From Actinomycetes bacterium (lineage in GTDB: Bacteria; Actinomycetota; Acidimicrobiia; Acidimicrobiales; Palsa-688): a stretch of DNA of 49,900 nucleotides. Shown one piece after another: positions 15,860-23,801 of this stretch (position 1 is the first letter of the stretch; the number at the start of each line of letters is the position of its first letter). A program made the translations under genes and the position numbers. The notes under the pieces are model-generated. The model searched no databases and was not told the DNA's origin. It saw only the letters and a list, made by a program, of their open reading frames with translations. The stretch spans positions 1 to 49,900 of the forward strand of contig JAJYMM010000124.1 of assembly GCA_021787035.1 (NCBI GenBank). Direction: 5' to 3'.

Positions 15860-17014
15860 CTAGCCGCCAGTCGTCGTGATCGGAACGTCCCCGAAATCGC
15901 TTACGACACGGCTCTTTTCGTGGAAGCGAGGAGCGGCTGCAAGAAGGCCCTCGCGACGGTAGAAGGGGTGGGAGGGTGCCATGGGCAGGCCCACAGCGCT
16001 CCCCGTGATGGCCGAAGCGTAGATGGCTGTTATGAGCTCGATCGTGCGTCGACCCTCTTCGCCGTCGACCAGGAGGTCCTCGCGTCCCTCGAGTGCCCCG
16101 AGCACGTTGTCCAACTCGCCCGTGTGGCCTTCGTAGGTGAGCGGCTCCAGCTCCTCGTAAGCAGCAGCCAGCTCTGCCTCCACCAGGTCGTCACGCTCAG
16201 GGAAGCCGTTCGGGAGAGCGCGCGAGGCGTAGCACTCGAACGGCGCGGACACACGCGCTCGCTCAGCTTGGAAGACGAGCTGCTGGCGCTGACCATGGTG
16301 GATGACTGAACTAGTCAGCTGGCCGACGGCCCCGTCGGGAAAGCGGAGCATGGCGGCCGAAAAATCTTCCACTTCGGAGTTGTCGTGGGCGACGTTGCTC
16401 ATCATGGCGAGCACCTCGGCGGGCGCACCCATCATCCAAAGGAGCAGGTCCACGTGGTGCACCGCGTGGTTGAGCGTGCAACCGCCCCCCTCTCCCTCCC
16501 AGGTCCCCCGCCACCACAGGTCGTAGTAGTTGGAGCCCCTCCACCAATAGGAGTCCACCTGGGCGTGGAGGACCTTGCCTGCGAGGCCCGAAGCAAGCAG
16601 GCGCTTGAGGCGCATCATCTCAGTGCGGAAGCGGTTTTGGGCGATCACTGCGAGCAGCTTCCCGCTGGCGCTCTTGGCATGGAGCATCGCGTCGCACTCG
16701 TCCAAGGACGCAGCCATCGGCTTTTCGACGACGACGTTGCGCCCATTCTGAAGGGCGTCAACAGCGATCTCTGCGTGTGTGCTCGGAGGAGTGCACACGT
16801 CAACCAGGTCCACATCGGCCTCCTCGAGGAGCCGCCGGTGGCTATCGAAGGTCGAGGCCTCCAAGCCAAACCGTTCGACGGCCTTCGAGCACTTCTCCGG
16901 CACTATGTCCGCGAGGGCTACCACTCGGCAGCGCTCCGGGAAACTGAGGTATGCCTCCAGGTGGTGCGGCGCGATATTGCCGACCCCAACGATCCCTACG
17001 TTTATCATCTGCAC
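15860..17014 (-). CDS. Gfo/Idh/MocA family oxidoreductase
   Basis: NAD(P)-dependent sugar or inositol-type dehydrogenase. The N-terminal Rossmann domain has 'VGIVGVGNIAPHH', then 'DLVDVCTPPSTHAEIAVDAL' and the catalytic-region 'VVVEKPMAAS' with the EKP lysine. The C-terminal alpha/beta domain carries 'GGGCTLNHAVHHVDLLLWMMG', including the conserved His pair of the active site. Length 384 aa, normal. It is the last gene of LacI-DUF3039-oxidoreductase (gaps of 10 and 15 nt), so the LacI regulator probably controls its use on a carbohydrate that cannot be named from sequence. Confidence 0.93.
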   Translation of the reverse strand: MQMINVGIVGVGNIAPHHLEAYLSFPERCRVVALADIVPEKCSKAVERFGLEASTFDSHRRLLEEADVDLVDVCTPPSTHAEIAVDALQNGRNVVVEKPMAASLDECDAMLHAKSASGKLLAVIAQNRFRTEMMRLKRLLASGLAGKVLHAQVDSYWWRGSNYYDLWWRGTWEGEGGGCTLNHAVHHVDLLLWMMGAPAEVLAMMSNVAHDNSEVEDFSAAMLRFPDGAVGQLTSSVIHHGQRQQLVFQAERARVSAPFECYASRALPNGFPERDDLVEAELAAAYEELEPLTYEGHTGELDNVLGALEGREDLLVDGEEGRRTIELITAIYASAITGSAVGLPMAPSHPFYRREGLLAAAPRFHEKSRVVSDFGDVPITTTGG

Positions 17015-17029
17015 ACCCCGCCGGCCCGC

Positions 17030-17323
17030 CTACGAGGCGGGGACCGGCCAACCCATCTGTTGAGCGATCTCCTTGCAGGTGGGGCACAAGGGATAGCGCT
17101 TGGGGTCCCTTCCTGGCACCCAGACCTTCCCGCACAGGGCCCGGACCGGGGTGCCCATCACGATCCCCTCTGCGACTGTCGGCCCGGCAGCGACGAAGTC
17201 CCCTTCTTCCGTGTCGACTCCCTCGAGGACGATGTGGGTCATTCGCTCATGGTCGCCATCGATGTCGGGGATCGGCGGGGCGACACCGACTTCGGGAGCT
17301 GCGACACTCTCCGTCAAGCTCAT
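17030..17323 (-). CDS. DUF3039 family protein
   Basis: Small actinobacterial protein of 97 aa. The C-terminal block 'GTPVRALCGKVWVPGRDPKRYPLCPTCKEIAQQ' with Cys-x(15)-Cys-x2-Cys is the hallmark of DUF3039 and suggests metal binding. Function unknown. It sits between the LacI regulator and the oxidoreductase with very short gaps; elsewhere this family is usually near other genes, so the operon position may be incidental. Confidence 0.9.
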   Translation of the reverse strand: MSLTESVAAPEVGVAPPIPDIDGDHERMTHIVLEGVDTEEGDFVAAGPTVAEGIVMGTPVRALCGKVWVPGRDPKRYPLCPTCKEIAQQMGWPVPAS

Positions 17324-17333
17324 AGCAACAAGG

Positions 17334-18584
17334 CTAATGCCCGGCGGCGGGTGCCGGCCGGCGCCCGCGCGAGCGCCCTGCCGGGGCCGGGGCCGGGGCC
17401 GGGGCCGGGGGAGGGGGAGGGGGAATTGCCGGGGGCGGGGGCGTCGCTGGGGCGGGCTGCGCCATTGAGGCCGGCGGGGCTGGGGGACCCGTTGGAGCTG
17501 CAGTCGGCGGCCCCGTGGTCGAACCGGCCTCCAGCCGCGGCGGGAGCAGGGTCGTGCTCGCCACCTCCTTACCGTTCAACTGGGACATGAGCAGGTCTAC
17601 GGCGATGTCGGAAAGCTCGATCGTGGGCAATGCCACGTGGCTCACACCCGACCAGGACTGCTCGGCGACATCGCTCGGCGAGATCGCCACGATAGACAGC
17701 TCGCCCGGCACTTCGAGCCCCTTGTCACGCGCCCACTGCCGCACCTCGGGCAGGGCGGCTTCGTTGTGGACTATCAGGGCGGTCGGGCGCGAAGCCCAAA
17801 GCTGTTCGAGGGTGCCCCAGACGAGCCCCGGCGCGGTAGCAAGACCCACCGTGCGCGACGCCGGGCCATTTGGCTGCCCGCCGGCCTCTTGGCTGCCCCC
17901 TGGGGCCGGACGCGAGGGCTTTGCCTGCGGGCACGCGGAGGTGGCGATCGTTAGGCCCCGCCGGCTGGCGGCCATCCGCACGCCTTCCAGGGTGTGCTCC
18001 GCGTAGCCGTAGTGCTCCCGGTAGACCTCTTCGGGCTCGCCCAAGAAGGCAATGCTCTCGTGGCCAAGGCCGGCGAGGTGCTCGACGCAGAGCTCGCCGG
18101 CGGCATGAAAGTCGAAGTCGACGCAGACCAACCCTTCGCTGTTTAGGGGCACGCCTATCAATACCGTCGGAAGGCCGAGGTCGCGCAGCAGGCCCAAACG
18201 TGAGTCCTCGAGCTGGACATCGAGCACGACCAGCCCGTCTGCCAGCCCCCAGGCCGCCCTCCTCAGAGCCTCGGGCCCCTCCTTTTCGGTCACGACGAGC
18301 ACGTCCTGGTCGTAGTCGCGAGCCCTCGCCGCAACTTCCATCAGGAACTCCATCATCACCCGGTACATGGTCTCTGCTCGGATTGGCAAGACGAGGGCGA
18401 TGACCGAGGAACGGCTCGTCGCCAACGCCCGCGCCGATGCGTGCGGCCTGTAACCAAGCTCGGCGATGCTCTTTCGGACCCGTTCGGCGACCGCCGGTGA
18501 TATCGGCCGCTTTCCCGACATCACATACGAGACCGTGCTCTGCGAGACACCGGCTCGCCTTGCCACGTCGAGGATCGTCACCAT
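17334..18584 (-). CDS. LacI family transcriptional regulator with a Pro/Ala-rich tail
   Basis: DNA-binding repressor or activator responding to a small ligand. The start is set at ATG 18584, because 'MVTILDVARRAGVSQSTVSYVMSGKRPISPAVAERVRKSIAELGY' is the canonical HTH and hinge; an 18-residue upstream extension is not family-like. The periplasmic-binding-type domain follows ('ALVLPIRAETMYRVMMEFL' to 'SDIAVDLLMSQL'). An insertion rich in Pro/Ser/Gly ('QAKPSRPAPGGSQEAGGQ') interrupts the ligand domain near residue 230. The last 70 residues are low-complexity Pro/Ala/Thr, partly from a 6-nt GGCCGG repeat at about 17382-17425. It probably controls its own operon and perhaps the divergent MFS gene. 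Confidence 0.93.
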   Translation of the reverse strand: MVTILDVARRAGVSQSTVSYVMSGKRPISPAVAERVRKSIAELGYRPHASARALATSRSSVIALVLPIRAETMYRVMMEFLMEVAARARDYDQDVLVVTEKEGPEALRRAAWGLADGLVVLDVQLEDSRLGLLRDLGLPTVLIGVPLNSEGLVCVDFDFHAAGELCVEHLAGLGHESIAFLGEPEEVYREHYGYAEHTLEGVRMAASRRGLTIATSACPQAKPSRPAPGGSQEAGGQPNGPASRTVGLATAPGLVWGTLEQLWASRPTALIVHNEAALPEVRQWARDKGLEVPGELSIVAISPSDVAEQSWSGVSHVALPTIELSDIAVDLLMSQLNGKEVASTTLLPPRLEAGSTTGPPTAAPTGPPAPPASMAQPAPATPPPPAIPPPPPPAPAPAPAPAGRSRGRRPAPAAGH

Positions 18585-18723
18585 TGGAGCCACCACTTTG
18601 CCGCACCTGCGGCCTCGCACGCCCATCCCCGCCCGCACGGCGGCTCATTTCACCCCAAAGTAACGACAGGTGTAGTCAGGCCACCGCGCTATGAGTCGAT
18701 AACTCTCACTGGAGAACCAGCGG
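18585..18723. promoter_or_regulatory. Divergent control region between lacI-type gene and MFS gene
   Basis: A 139-nt region between two divergent starts, the natural site for LacI-type operators. GAGTCGATAACTC (18693-18705) is an imperfect inverted repeat with GAG/CTC arms, only a weak candidate. GGAG nine bases before the ATG at 18724 is the ribosome site of the MFS gene. No consensus LacI half-site pair was recognised. Confidence 0.3.
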
Positions 18724-21462
18724 ATGACAACCTTGGTGCGCTTGGGTAGCGCAGAGTGGGAAGCCCCGGGAGACCGCGGGCTGCCAGGCGAGGCGCGGGC
18801 GCGCTGGGGCACGCTCGCGGCTGTCGGTCTCTCGACGTCCATAGCGCTGGCGGACTTCATGGCCGTCCCGGTCACCCTGCCAGCAGTGCAGCGCGCGACC
18901 GGGGCCACATTCCCAGAGCTCTGCTGGGTGCTCGAGGCCTTTGTGCTCACCCTCGCCGCGTTCCTAGGCCTCTCGGGCTATCTCGTGGACCGCTTCGGCA
19001 GGCGCATGGCATTCCTCGCCGGGATAACGACCCTCCTTGCAGGGTCGGTGCTAGCAGGCGCTACGAGCCTTGCGCCCGTCTTGATCGTGGCGCGCGCGGT
19101 CCAAGGTGCAGGTGCAGCTTTGGTGCTTCCGACGGGAGCTGCCCTGCTGCCCGAGGCCTTCAGCGAAGGTGGCGGGCGTCTCGCTCTCGCGCTTTGGTCC
19201 GGTGCCACTGGCCTTGCAGTTGCCGCGTCGCCCCTCGCCGGCGGGCTCGTAACGACCTATCTCGGCTGGCGCGCGGTCTTCTTCATCGAGGCGGCGGTGG
19301 CAGCCGTGGCCGCATTGGTGGCCGCCACGACGGCTGGCATCGGGGACGCGCCAACGGCGACGGCGACCCCCGGGAGGACGACCGCTGATCGCGACCGACC
19401 GAGCGGCGAGCGCCTCCTCGGGGACAGCCACCTACGTCAGACGCTGGCCGCACGACCGGGAGGGCCCGCTCGGCGACCAGCCTGCCGAGGCCCCTTTGAC
19501 CGGCTCGGTCTTGGGCTCCTTGTCGCGGCGTTCGCTGTGGTGGTGGCCGGGCTCGTGCGTACGACGGCGAACCTTGATGGCTGGTTGGACACAGGCGTTC
19601 TCGCGTGCTTCATGTGCGCAGGCCTGTTGCTCGTCGCCTTCCTGGCAGTCGAGAGCGTCGTGCCGGCGCCCGTCTTCCCCCTCTCCCTCCTCCGCAAGCG
19701 CACCTTCGCGGGCTCGGCGGCCGCCGCGTTCGGGGTGTCGATGGGGGTCCTCGGGCCCTTCATGGTGCTGGCCTTCTACTTGTCCTACGGGTTGTCCTAC
19801 GGAGCAGCCGGCACGGGCCTCCGCCTCTCCGCCCTCGCCGGGGTCACCTTGCCCCTAGCCGCGCTGTCCGCCCCCCTCAGCCGCTACGTCCCTGCCAAGA
19901 CCCTGTTCTCCGTCGGCTTGGGCCTCGTGGCGGCAGGCCTGTACTTCGCCAGCCGGCTTTCGACCGGGAGCAGTTGGGTCGATCTCGTGCCAGGGCTGGT
20001 CATGGCCGGCATCGGCCTGGAGCTGGTCAACCCCCGCCTAGGGACGGCAGCCGCGGCGTCCGTCGAGCACCAACTCGTGCGAGAAGCCTCGAGGATCAAT
20101 TCGACCGTGCGCCAACTCGGTGTCGCCACGGGCATTGCGGTCGCCGGTTCGGTATTCGCCACCCGCATCACAGACGCCATCAGCCAGCAGCTGCCAGCCG
20201 GTGCGCGACTTTCGGGCGATGGTCCTTTCGCCGCCGGCCTCGTCCTCCAAGGTAGGGTCGGCCAGGCCGCCTCGCTGGTCGGCAAGGCCGTGGTCAAGGC
20301 CAGTTTCACGAGCGCAATGCACGACGTGCTCGTCACTGCGGCGGTCGCAGCCGCTGTTTGCGCCCTGCTCTCGCTCGTGGTCCGCTCGGCGGACGTCCCC
20401 CGCCGGACCGCCCCAAAGCAGGCGCTGCCTGCCGGCCGCGCTCGAGAACGCGTCGGCGCACGAACCGCTAGCGCACCGACCGCTAGCGCGCCGACCGCTA
20501 GCGCGCCGCCCGCCGGCGCGCCGACTGCCGGCGAGGCGCTCTCCGGCGCTGTAGCGGGCAGTCCAACACCTGTCAGTCACCCACCAGAGGCCGATGGCCC
20601 CCCGGCTACCACGCCGGCGCCACGGCTCCCGCGTCGTTCAGGAGGTTTCATGTCAAGCATCGCACCCGAGGGGTACCTGGTCACCGGCTCGGTAACCGAC
20701 GAAGGGGGTGTGGCCATCGCAGGAGCGAGGCTCACGCTCGTCGGGGCACGCGGCGAGCACACCGGCGAGGCATCCTCGGAGGAGGACGGTTCGTTTTCGA
20801 TTGACGCCGGCGAGGCCGGGTCCTACACGCTCGTGGCGGCTGCCCAGCACTACCGGGCTACCGCCAAGGTGGTGCGGGTGGGCCCCGGCGGAGTGCGCAC
20901 GGGGCTCCAACTTCTCGGGACGGGCTCGCTCGAAGGGAAGGTCACGGCCGAGAAAGGGGCCTCGCCCCTGGAAGCCGAGCTCGAGCTGAGGGCCGAGGGC
21001 GGGGGCGTAGCCATGCGGGCCCGAGCGGGCCACGACGGCACGTTTTTCTTCCGCGATGTGCTGGAGGGAACCTACGAACTGGCCGTCTCTGCCAAAGGCC
21101 ACGGCACGAGAAGTGTGGCGGTCACGGTGCCCCGGGGCGCCACCGGGCAAGTGGCTCTCTCCTTGGGGGGGCGGGGCCATCTGTACGGGGCAGTCCGTTC
21201 GCCCAAAGGCGAGTGGCGCCCGGGCGTTGGCGTGTCCCTGGAGCTCAGGTCCGGCCAAATTGTAGCCGCTACCAGGACAGACAGCGCTGGTAGCTACTGC
21301 TTCGAAGACGTCCCCGAGGGGGGCTACCTGATTCGGGCAGAAAATGTGGACGCTGTTGGCGTGGAGGTCGGTGCTGGCTCGACGATGTCGGTTGACCTCA
21401 CCACGGCCAGTAGCCATGGGCTGGCCACAGCGCTCGGCAGTCAAACGGAGCAGGTGTGCTGA
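18724..21462 (+). CDS. MFS drug-exporter-like transporter fused to carboxypeptidase-regulatory-like domains
   Basis: Residues about 25-560 are a DHA2/EmrB-QacA type major facilitator, with 'GYLVDRFGRRMAFLAG' between helices 2 and 3, and 'ARAVQGAGAALVLPTGAALL' (motif-C-like region). A Gly/Arg-rich loop of about 50 residues (215-262) follows helix 6. Next comes an Ala/Thr/Pro linker with a TASAP tandem repeat (about 580-640). From about residue 645 to the end lie three beta-sandwich repeats of the CarboxypepD_reg type ('VTGSVTDEGGVAIAGARLTLVG', 'GSLEGKVTAEKG', 'GHLYGAVRSPKG', each with a 'DGTFFFRDV' or 'AGSYCFEDV' type strand). The transporter probably exports drugs or lipids; the role of the tail is unknown. 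Divergent from the LacI gene. Confidence 0.9.
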   Translation: MTTLVRLGSAEWEAPGDRGLPGEARARWGTLAAVGLSTSIALADFMAVPVTLPAVQRATGATFPELCWVLEAFVLTLAAFLGLSGYLVDRFGRRMAFLAGITTLLAGSVLAGATSLAPVLIVARAVQGAGAALVLPTGAALLPEAFSEGGGRLALALWSGATGLAVAASPLAGGLVTTYLGWRAVFFIEAAVAAVAALVAATTAGIGDAPTATATPGRTTADRDRPSGERLLGDSHLRQTLAARPGGPARRPACRGPFDRLGLGLLVAAFAVVVAGLVRTTANLDGWLDTGVLACFMCAGLLLVAFLAVESVVPAPVFPLSLLRKRTFAGSAAAAFGVSMGVLGPFMVLAFYLSYGLSYGAAGTGLRLSALAGVTLPLAALSAPLSRYVPAKTLFSVGLGLVAAGLYFASRLSTGSSWVDLVPGLVMAGIGLELVNPRLGTAAAASVEHQLVREASRINSTVRQLGVATGIAVAGSVFATRITDAISQQLPAGARLSGDGPFAAGLVLQGRVGQAASLVGKAVVKASFTSAMHDVLVTAAVAAAVCALLSLVVRSADVPRRTAPKQALPAGRARERVGARTASAPTASAPTASAPPAGAPTAGEALSGAVAGSPTPVSHPPEADGPPATTPAPRLPRRSGGFMSSIAPEGYLVTGSVTDEGGVAIAGARLTLVGARGEHTGEASSEEDGSFSIDAGEAGSYTLVAAAQHYRATAKVVRVGPGGVRTGLQLLGTGSLEGKVTAEKGASPLEAELELRAEGGGVAMRARAGHDGTFFFRDVLEGTYELAVSAKGHGTRSVAVTVPRGATGQVALSLGGRGHLYGAVRSPKGEWRPGVGVSLELRSGQIVAATRTDSAGSYCFEDVPEGGYLIRAENVDAVGVEVGAGSTMSVDLTTASSHGLATALGSQTEQVC
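20464..20538 (+). repeat. 15-nt in-frame tandem repeat (TASAP) in the MFS fusion linker
   Basis: ACCGCTAGCGCGCCG recurs three times nearly exactly (20464-20508), followed by two diverged copies to 20538. It encodes TASAP units in the linker between the transporter and the beta-sandwich domains. Confidence 0.85.
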
Positions 21463-21480
21463 CCGTCCCCGCAGACCTCG

Positions 21481-21554
21481 CGCTGAAGCGCGCCTATTAT
21501 CCGATAAGTCCATTTTCGACGCATTTGTTCTCGTGCCCCCCATTTGAACGGTCC
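21481..21554 (+). other. Gap between MFS fusion and NlpC/P60 gene
   Basis: Contains a short hairpin GCGCT-GA-AGCGC near 21480-21491, a possible terminator for the MFS gene. No c-di-AMP riboswitch, which often precedes actinobacterial NlpC/P60 genes, could be recognised in this short interval. Confidence 0.35.
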
Positions 21555-21584
21555 TTGACCTCTACCATGCGGGCCCAATATGGT
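21555..21584 (+). promoter_or_regulatory. Promoter of the NlpC/P60 gene
   Basis: TTGACC (21555-21560), an 18-nt spacer and TATGGT (21579-21584). Transcription would begin about 4 nt before the GTG at 21596, so the mRNA is leaderless or nearly so. Confidence 0.5.
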
Positions 21585-21595
21585 GTCCGAACATT

Positions 21596-22891
21596 GTGAG
21601 GCCGCTGAAAAGCAAAGCCCGTCGCAATGCCGTGAAGGTATCAGCGACCTTGACGGTCCTCTTGGCCGTAGCGGGCACCGTTACACAATCAGCAGCACGC
21701 GCCGACCAACTTGCAAACGAGCGCGCTGTTGCAAGCGCGATCGCTACAAAGATCTCGGCGCTAGGCCAAGAAGAAGACGCCCTCAGCGAACAATATGACT
21801 TCGGGGTCCAAAAGCTGGCTAGCGCGAAGGCGCGAGTAGAAGCCGCAACGCGAGCTTTTCAGGACGCAGAGCAGGAGCGGGCAAAGACAATAGCACTTCT
21901 CCAACAAGACGCTGTCCAAGCCTACGTTGGGGGTGGCCCGGAGTCTGCCCTCGGCGCACCCGCTTCACTTACGAACCTCGACCAAGCGCTCTTACGCCAA
22001 GAGCTCGAGCGGACCTTCGCAGCCGACCAGACGAGCGCGCTCGACGGCTACCAGCTAGCTGAGGCCAACGCCAGCACGGCGCGGAGCAGGCTGGAAGCAG
22101 CCCAAAACGCTGACGCCCGCCAGCTGTCGCTCCTTAGCAGCGACCGCCAGCGGGTCCAAGCCTCACAGGCAAAGCTCGTGTCCACCGAACAACAGGTGCG
22201 GGGCAACATCGCCACGCTCGTTGCCCAGATCCAGCACGAGCAGCTGCTTGCCGAACAACGCGCCGCGGCAGCCCGCCTGGCCCGCCTGCGCGCCCAAGAG
22301 GCTGCCGCAGCGGCCGCGGCGGCTGCCAAGGCGCGAGAAGAGGCCGCCCTGGAGGCGGCGGCCACGACGACCACCACGACCACAGCCCCGACGACGACCG
22401 TTGCGCCCGCGGCCACCACGACCACGGCGCCCGCCGGCACCCTCGCACCCGCGGCCGCCACGACGACTGTGCCGCCCGCGACGACTGTGCCACCGCCCGC
22501 GACGACGACCCCGCCGCCCGCCCCCAACGTTGCACCAGGAGGCTCCCCGGCGGCTGCGACAGCCGTTCAAGCAGCCCTCTCGCGCGTCGGCGACCCCTAC
22601 GTGTGGGGGGCAGCGGGGCCAGGCGCCTTTGACTGCTCCGGCCTCGTGATGTGGGCCTACGCCCAAGCGGGCGTCTACCTTCCCCACTACAGCGGCGCCC
22701 AGTACGCAGACACCACCCACATCCCCATGTCCGCCCTCCAGCCCGGCGACCTGGTCTTCCCGGCCAACCCCGGCCAGCACGTGGCCATGTACATCGGTAA
22801 CGGCGAGATCGTGCAGGCCCCCTACACCGGCGCCGACGTCCAGGTGGTGCCGCTTTCCTCGTTCTTCGTGCTCGCGAGCCAGGTCGGCTGA
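21596..22891 (+). CDS. Secreted NlpC/P60 peptidoglycan endopeptidase with coiled coil
   Basis: Cell-wall hydrolase that cuts peptide stems, comparable to RipA/RipC of mycobacteria. Signal peptide at about 1-36 ('VLLAVAGTVTQSAARA'). A long coiled coil runs from 37 to 255 ('SALGQEEDALSEQYDFGVQKLASAKARVEAATRAF' onward). A Thr/Pro/Ala-rich linker with poly-Thr runs covers about 255-320. The C-terminal NlpC/P60 domain has catalytic Cys347 in 'FDCSGLVMWAY' and His395 in 'GQHVAMYIGNGE'. The coiled coil is expected to restrain or position the enzyme, as in FtsX-regulated hydrolases. The GTG start is supported by the promoter just upstream. Confidence 0.94.
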   Translation: MRPLKSKARRNAVKVSATLTVLLAVAGTVTQSAARADQLANERAVASAIATKISALGQEEDALSEQYDFGVQKLASAKARVEAATRAFQDAEQERAKTIALLQQDAVQAYVGGGPESALGAPASLTNLDQALLRQELERTFAADQTSALDGYQLAEANASTARSRLEAAQNADARQLSLLSSDRQRVQASQAKLVSTEQQVRGNIATLVAQIQHEQLLAEQRAAAARLARLRAQEAAAAAAAAAKAREEAALEAAATTTTTTTAPTTTVAPAATTTTAPAGTLAPAAATTTVPPATTVPPPATTTPPPAPNVAPGGSPAAATAVQAALSRVGDPYVWGAAGPGAFDCSGLVMWAYAQAGVYLPHYSGAQYADTTHIPMSALQPGDLVFPANPGQHVAMYIGNGEIVQAPYTGADVQVVPLSSFFVLASQVG

Positions 22892-22988
22892 CGCACTCCG
22901 CCACGGGCCTCTTCGCCCTGTAGGCTCGTGGCCCGCGTGCAGGCGCCGTTAGGGCATCCGTCACACTATGCTCGCGGTGGAGAGCTAA

Positions 22989-23798
22989 GTGCGCGTCGAA
23001 CGCTGTTTCAGTTTTATCGACCTCTGCGGGTTCACTGCGTTCACCGAGCGCTTCGGTGATGAGCTGGCGGTCGTAGCGCTCGCGCGCTTCCGTACAGCGC
23101 TGCGCGAGATCGCGGCTCGCCGCGGAGTGCGTATCACTAAATGGCTCGGCGACGGGGCCATGCTGTCCTCCGCGGACACCGAGGGCACCGTCGCCATGGT
23201 GCTCGAGGTCTCCGCCAACGCCGATGCGGTGCTCGCCCCAGCCCTGCGGCGCGCGGCGGCCTCCGAGGCCAACGGCTATGAGGGCGACTGGCCGGTTCTC
23301 GACCTTGAGCCCTCTAGCTACGAAGCCGACGGCCACGCGGCACGGGTAAACGGCGCTGGCGACGACGACCGGCTGGCCATAAGAGCGGGCCTGGCCAGGG
23401 GGCCGGTCATCATGTTCGAGGGCGACGACTACATCGGGCGGGCCACCAATATCGCTTCCCGGCTCTGCGACGCAGCCATGCCTGGGCAAGTGCTCGCCAC
23501 GCGCGAAGTGGCTGCGATGGCACCGCGTTGGGCGGCCGCAAGCGACGCTCTCACATACTACGTGCGTGGGTTCGACAAGCCCCTCGAGGCGGCCCGCCTC
23601 CAGACGGGCAGCTCCGCATCGATGGTCACCGATCCCATCTGCAAGCTCACGCTGCCGCTCTTATCAGGGCTGGAGACGAGGAGGAGACCTGGGGGGGTGC
23701 ACGGCGATGGCAACGTGGAGTACTTTTGCTCCACTGCGTGCGCCCTTGCCTGGGAGCAGGCGCAGCGTGGCGAGATGAGCGCTCCCTTTCCCATCTAG
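22989..23798 (+). CDS. Class III nucleotidyl cyclase with C-terminal YHS-like metal domain
   Basis: Predicted adenylate cyclase. The metal-binding aspartates are Asp11 (FIDLCGFT) and Asp55 (KWLGDG). The adenine-specifying pair Lys51 and Asp147 is present, and the transition-state residues Asn154 and Arg158 (ATNIASR) are in the proper spacing. The domain is directly N-terminal, without sensor or membrane part. A roughly 25-residue acidic insertion (about 97-125) interrupts it. The tail (about 215-262) reads 'DPICKLTLP...VEYFCSTACALAWEQ', a YHS/TRASH-like Cys motif that suggests control by a metal ion or by redox state. Start GTG with GGAGAG upstream. Followed 3 nt later by the ABC-2 exporter ATPase, so probably co-transcribed. 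Confidence 0.88.
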   Translation: MRVERCFSFIDLCGFTAFTERFGDELAVVALARFRTALREIAARRGVRITKWLGDGAMLSSADTEGTVAMVLEVSANADAVLAPALRRAAASEANGYEGDWPVLDLEPSSYEADGHAARVNGAGDDDRLAIRAGLARGPVIMFEGDDYIGRATNIASRLCDAAMPGQVLATREVAAMAPRWAAASDALTYYVRGFDKPLEAARLQTGSSASMVTDPICKLTLPLLSGLETRRRPGGVHGDGNVEYFCSTACALAWEQAQRGEMSAPFPI

Positions 23799-23801
23799 GA
23801 G

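Noticed and set aside
16385..17590. Plus-strand open frame of 401 codons
   Set aside because: Antisense of the Gfo/Idh oxidoreductase, DUF3039 and LacI tail; no domain and no ribosome site.
21463..21595. c-di-AMP riboswitch before the NlpC/P60 gene
   Set aside because: The gap is only 133 nt and none of the conserved ydaO-type segments are present; a plain promoter fits better.
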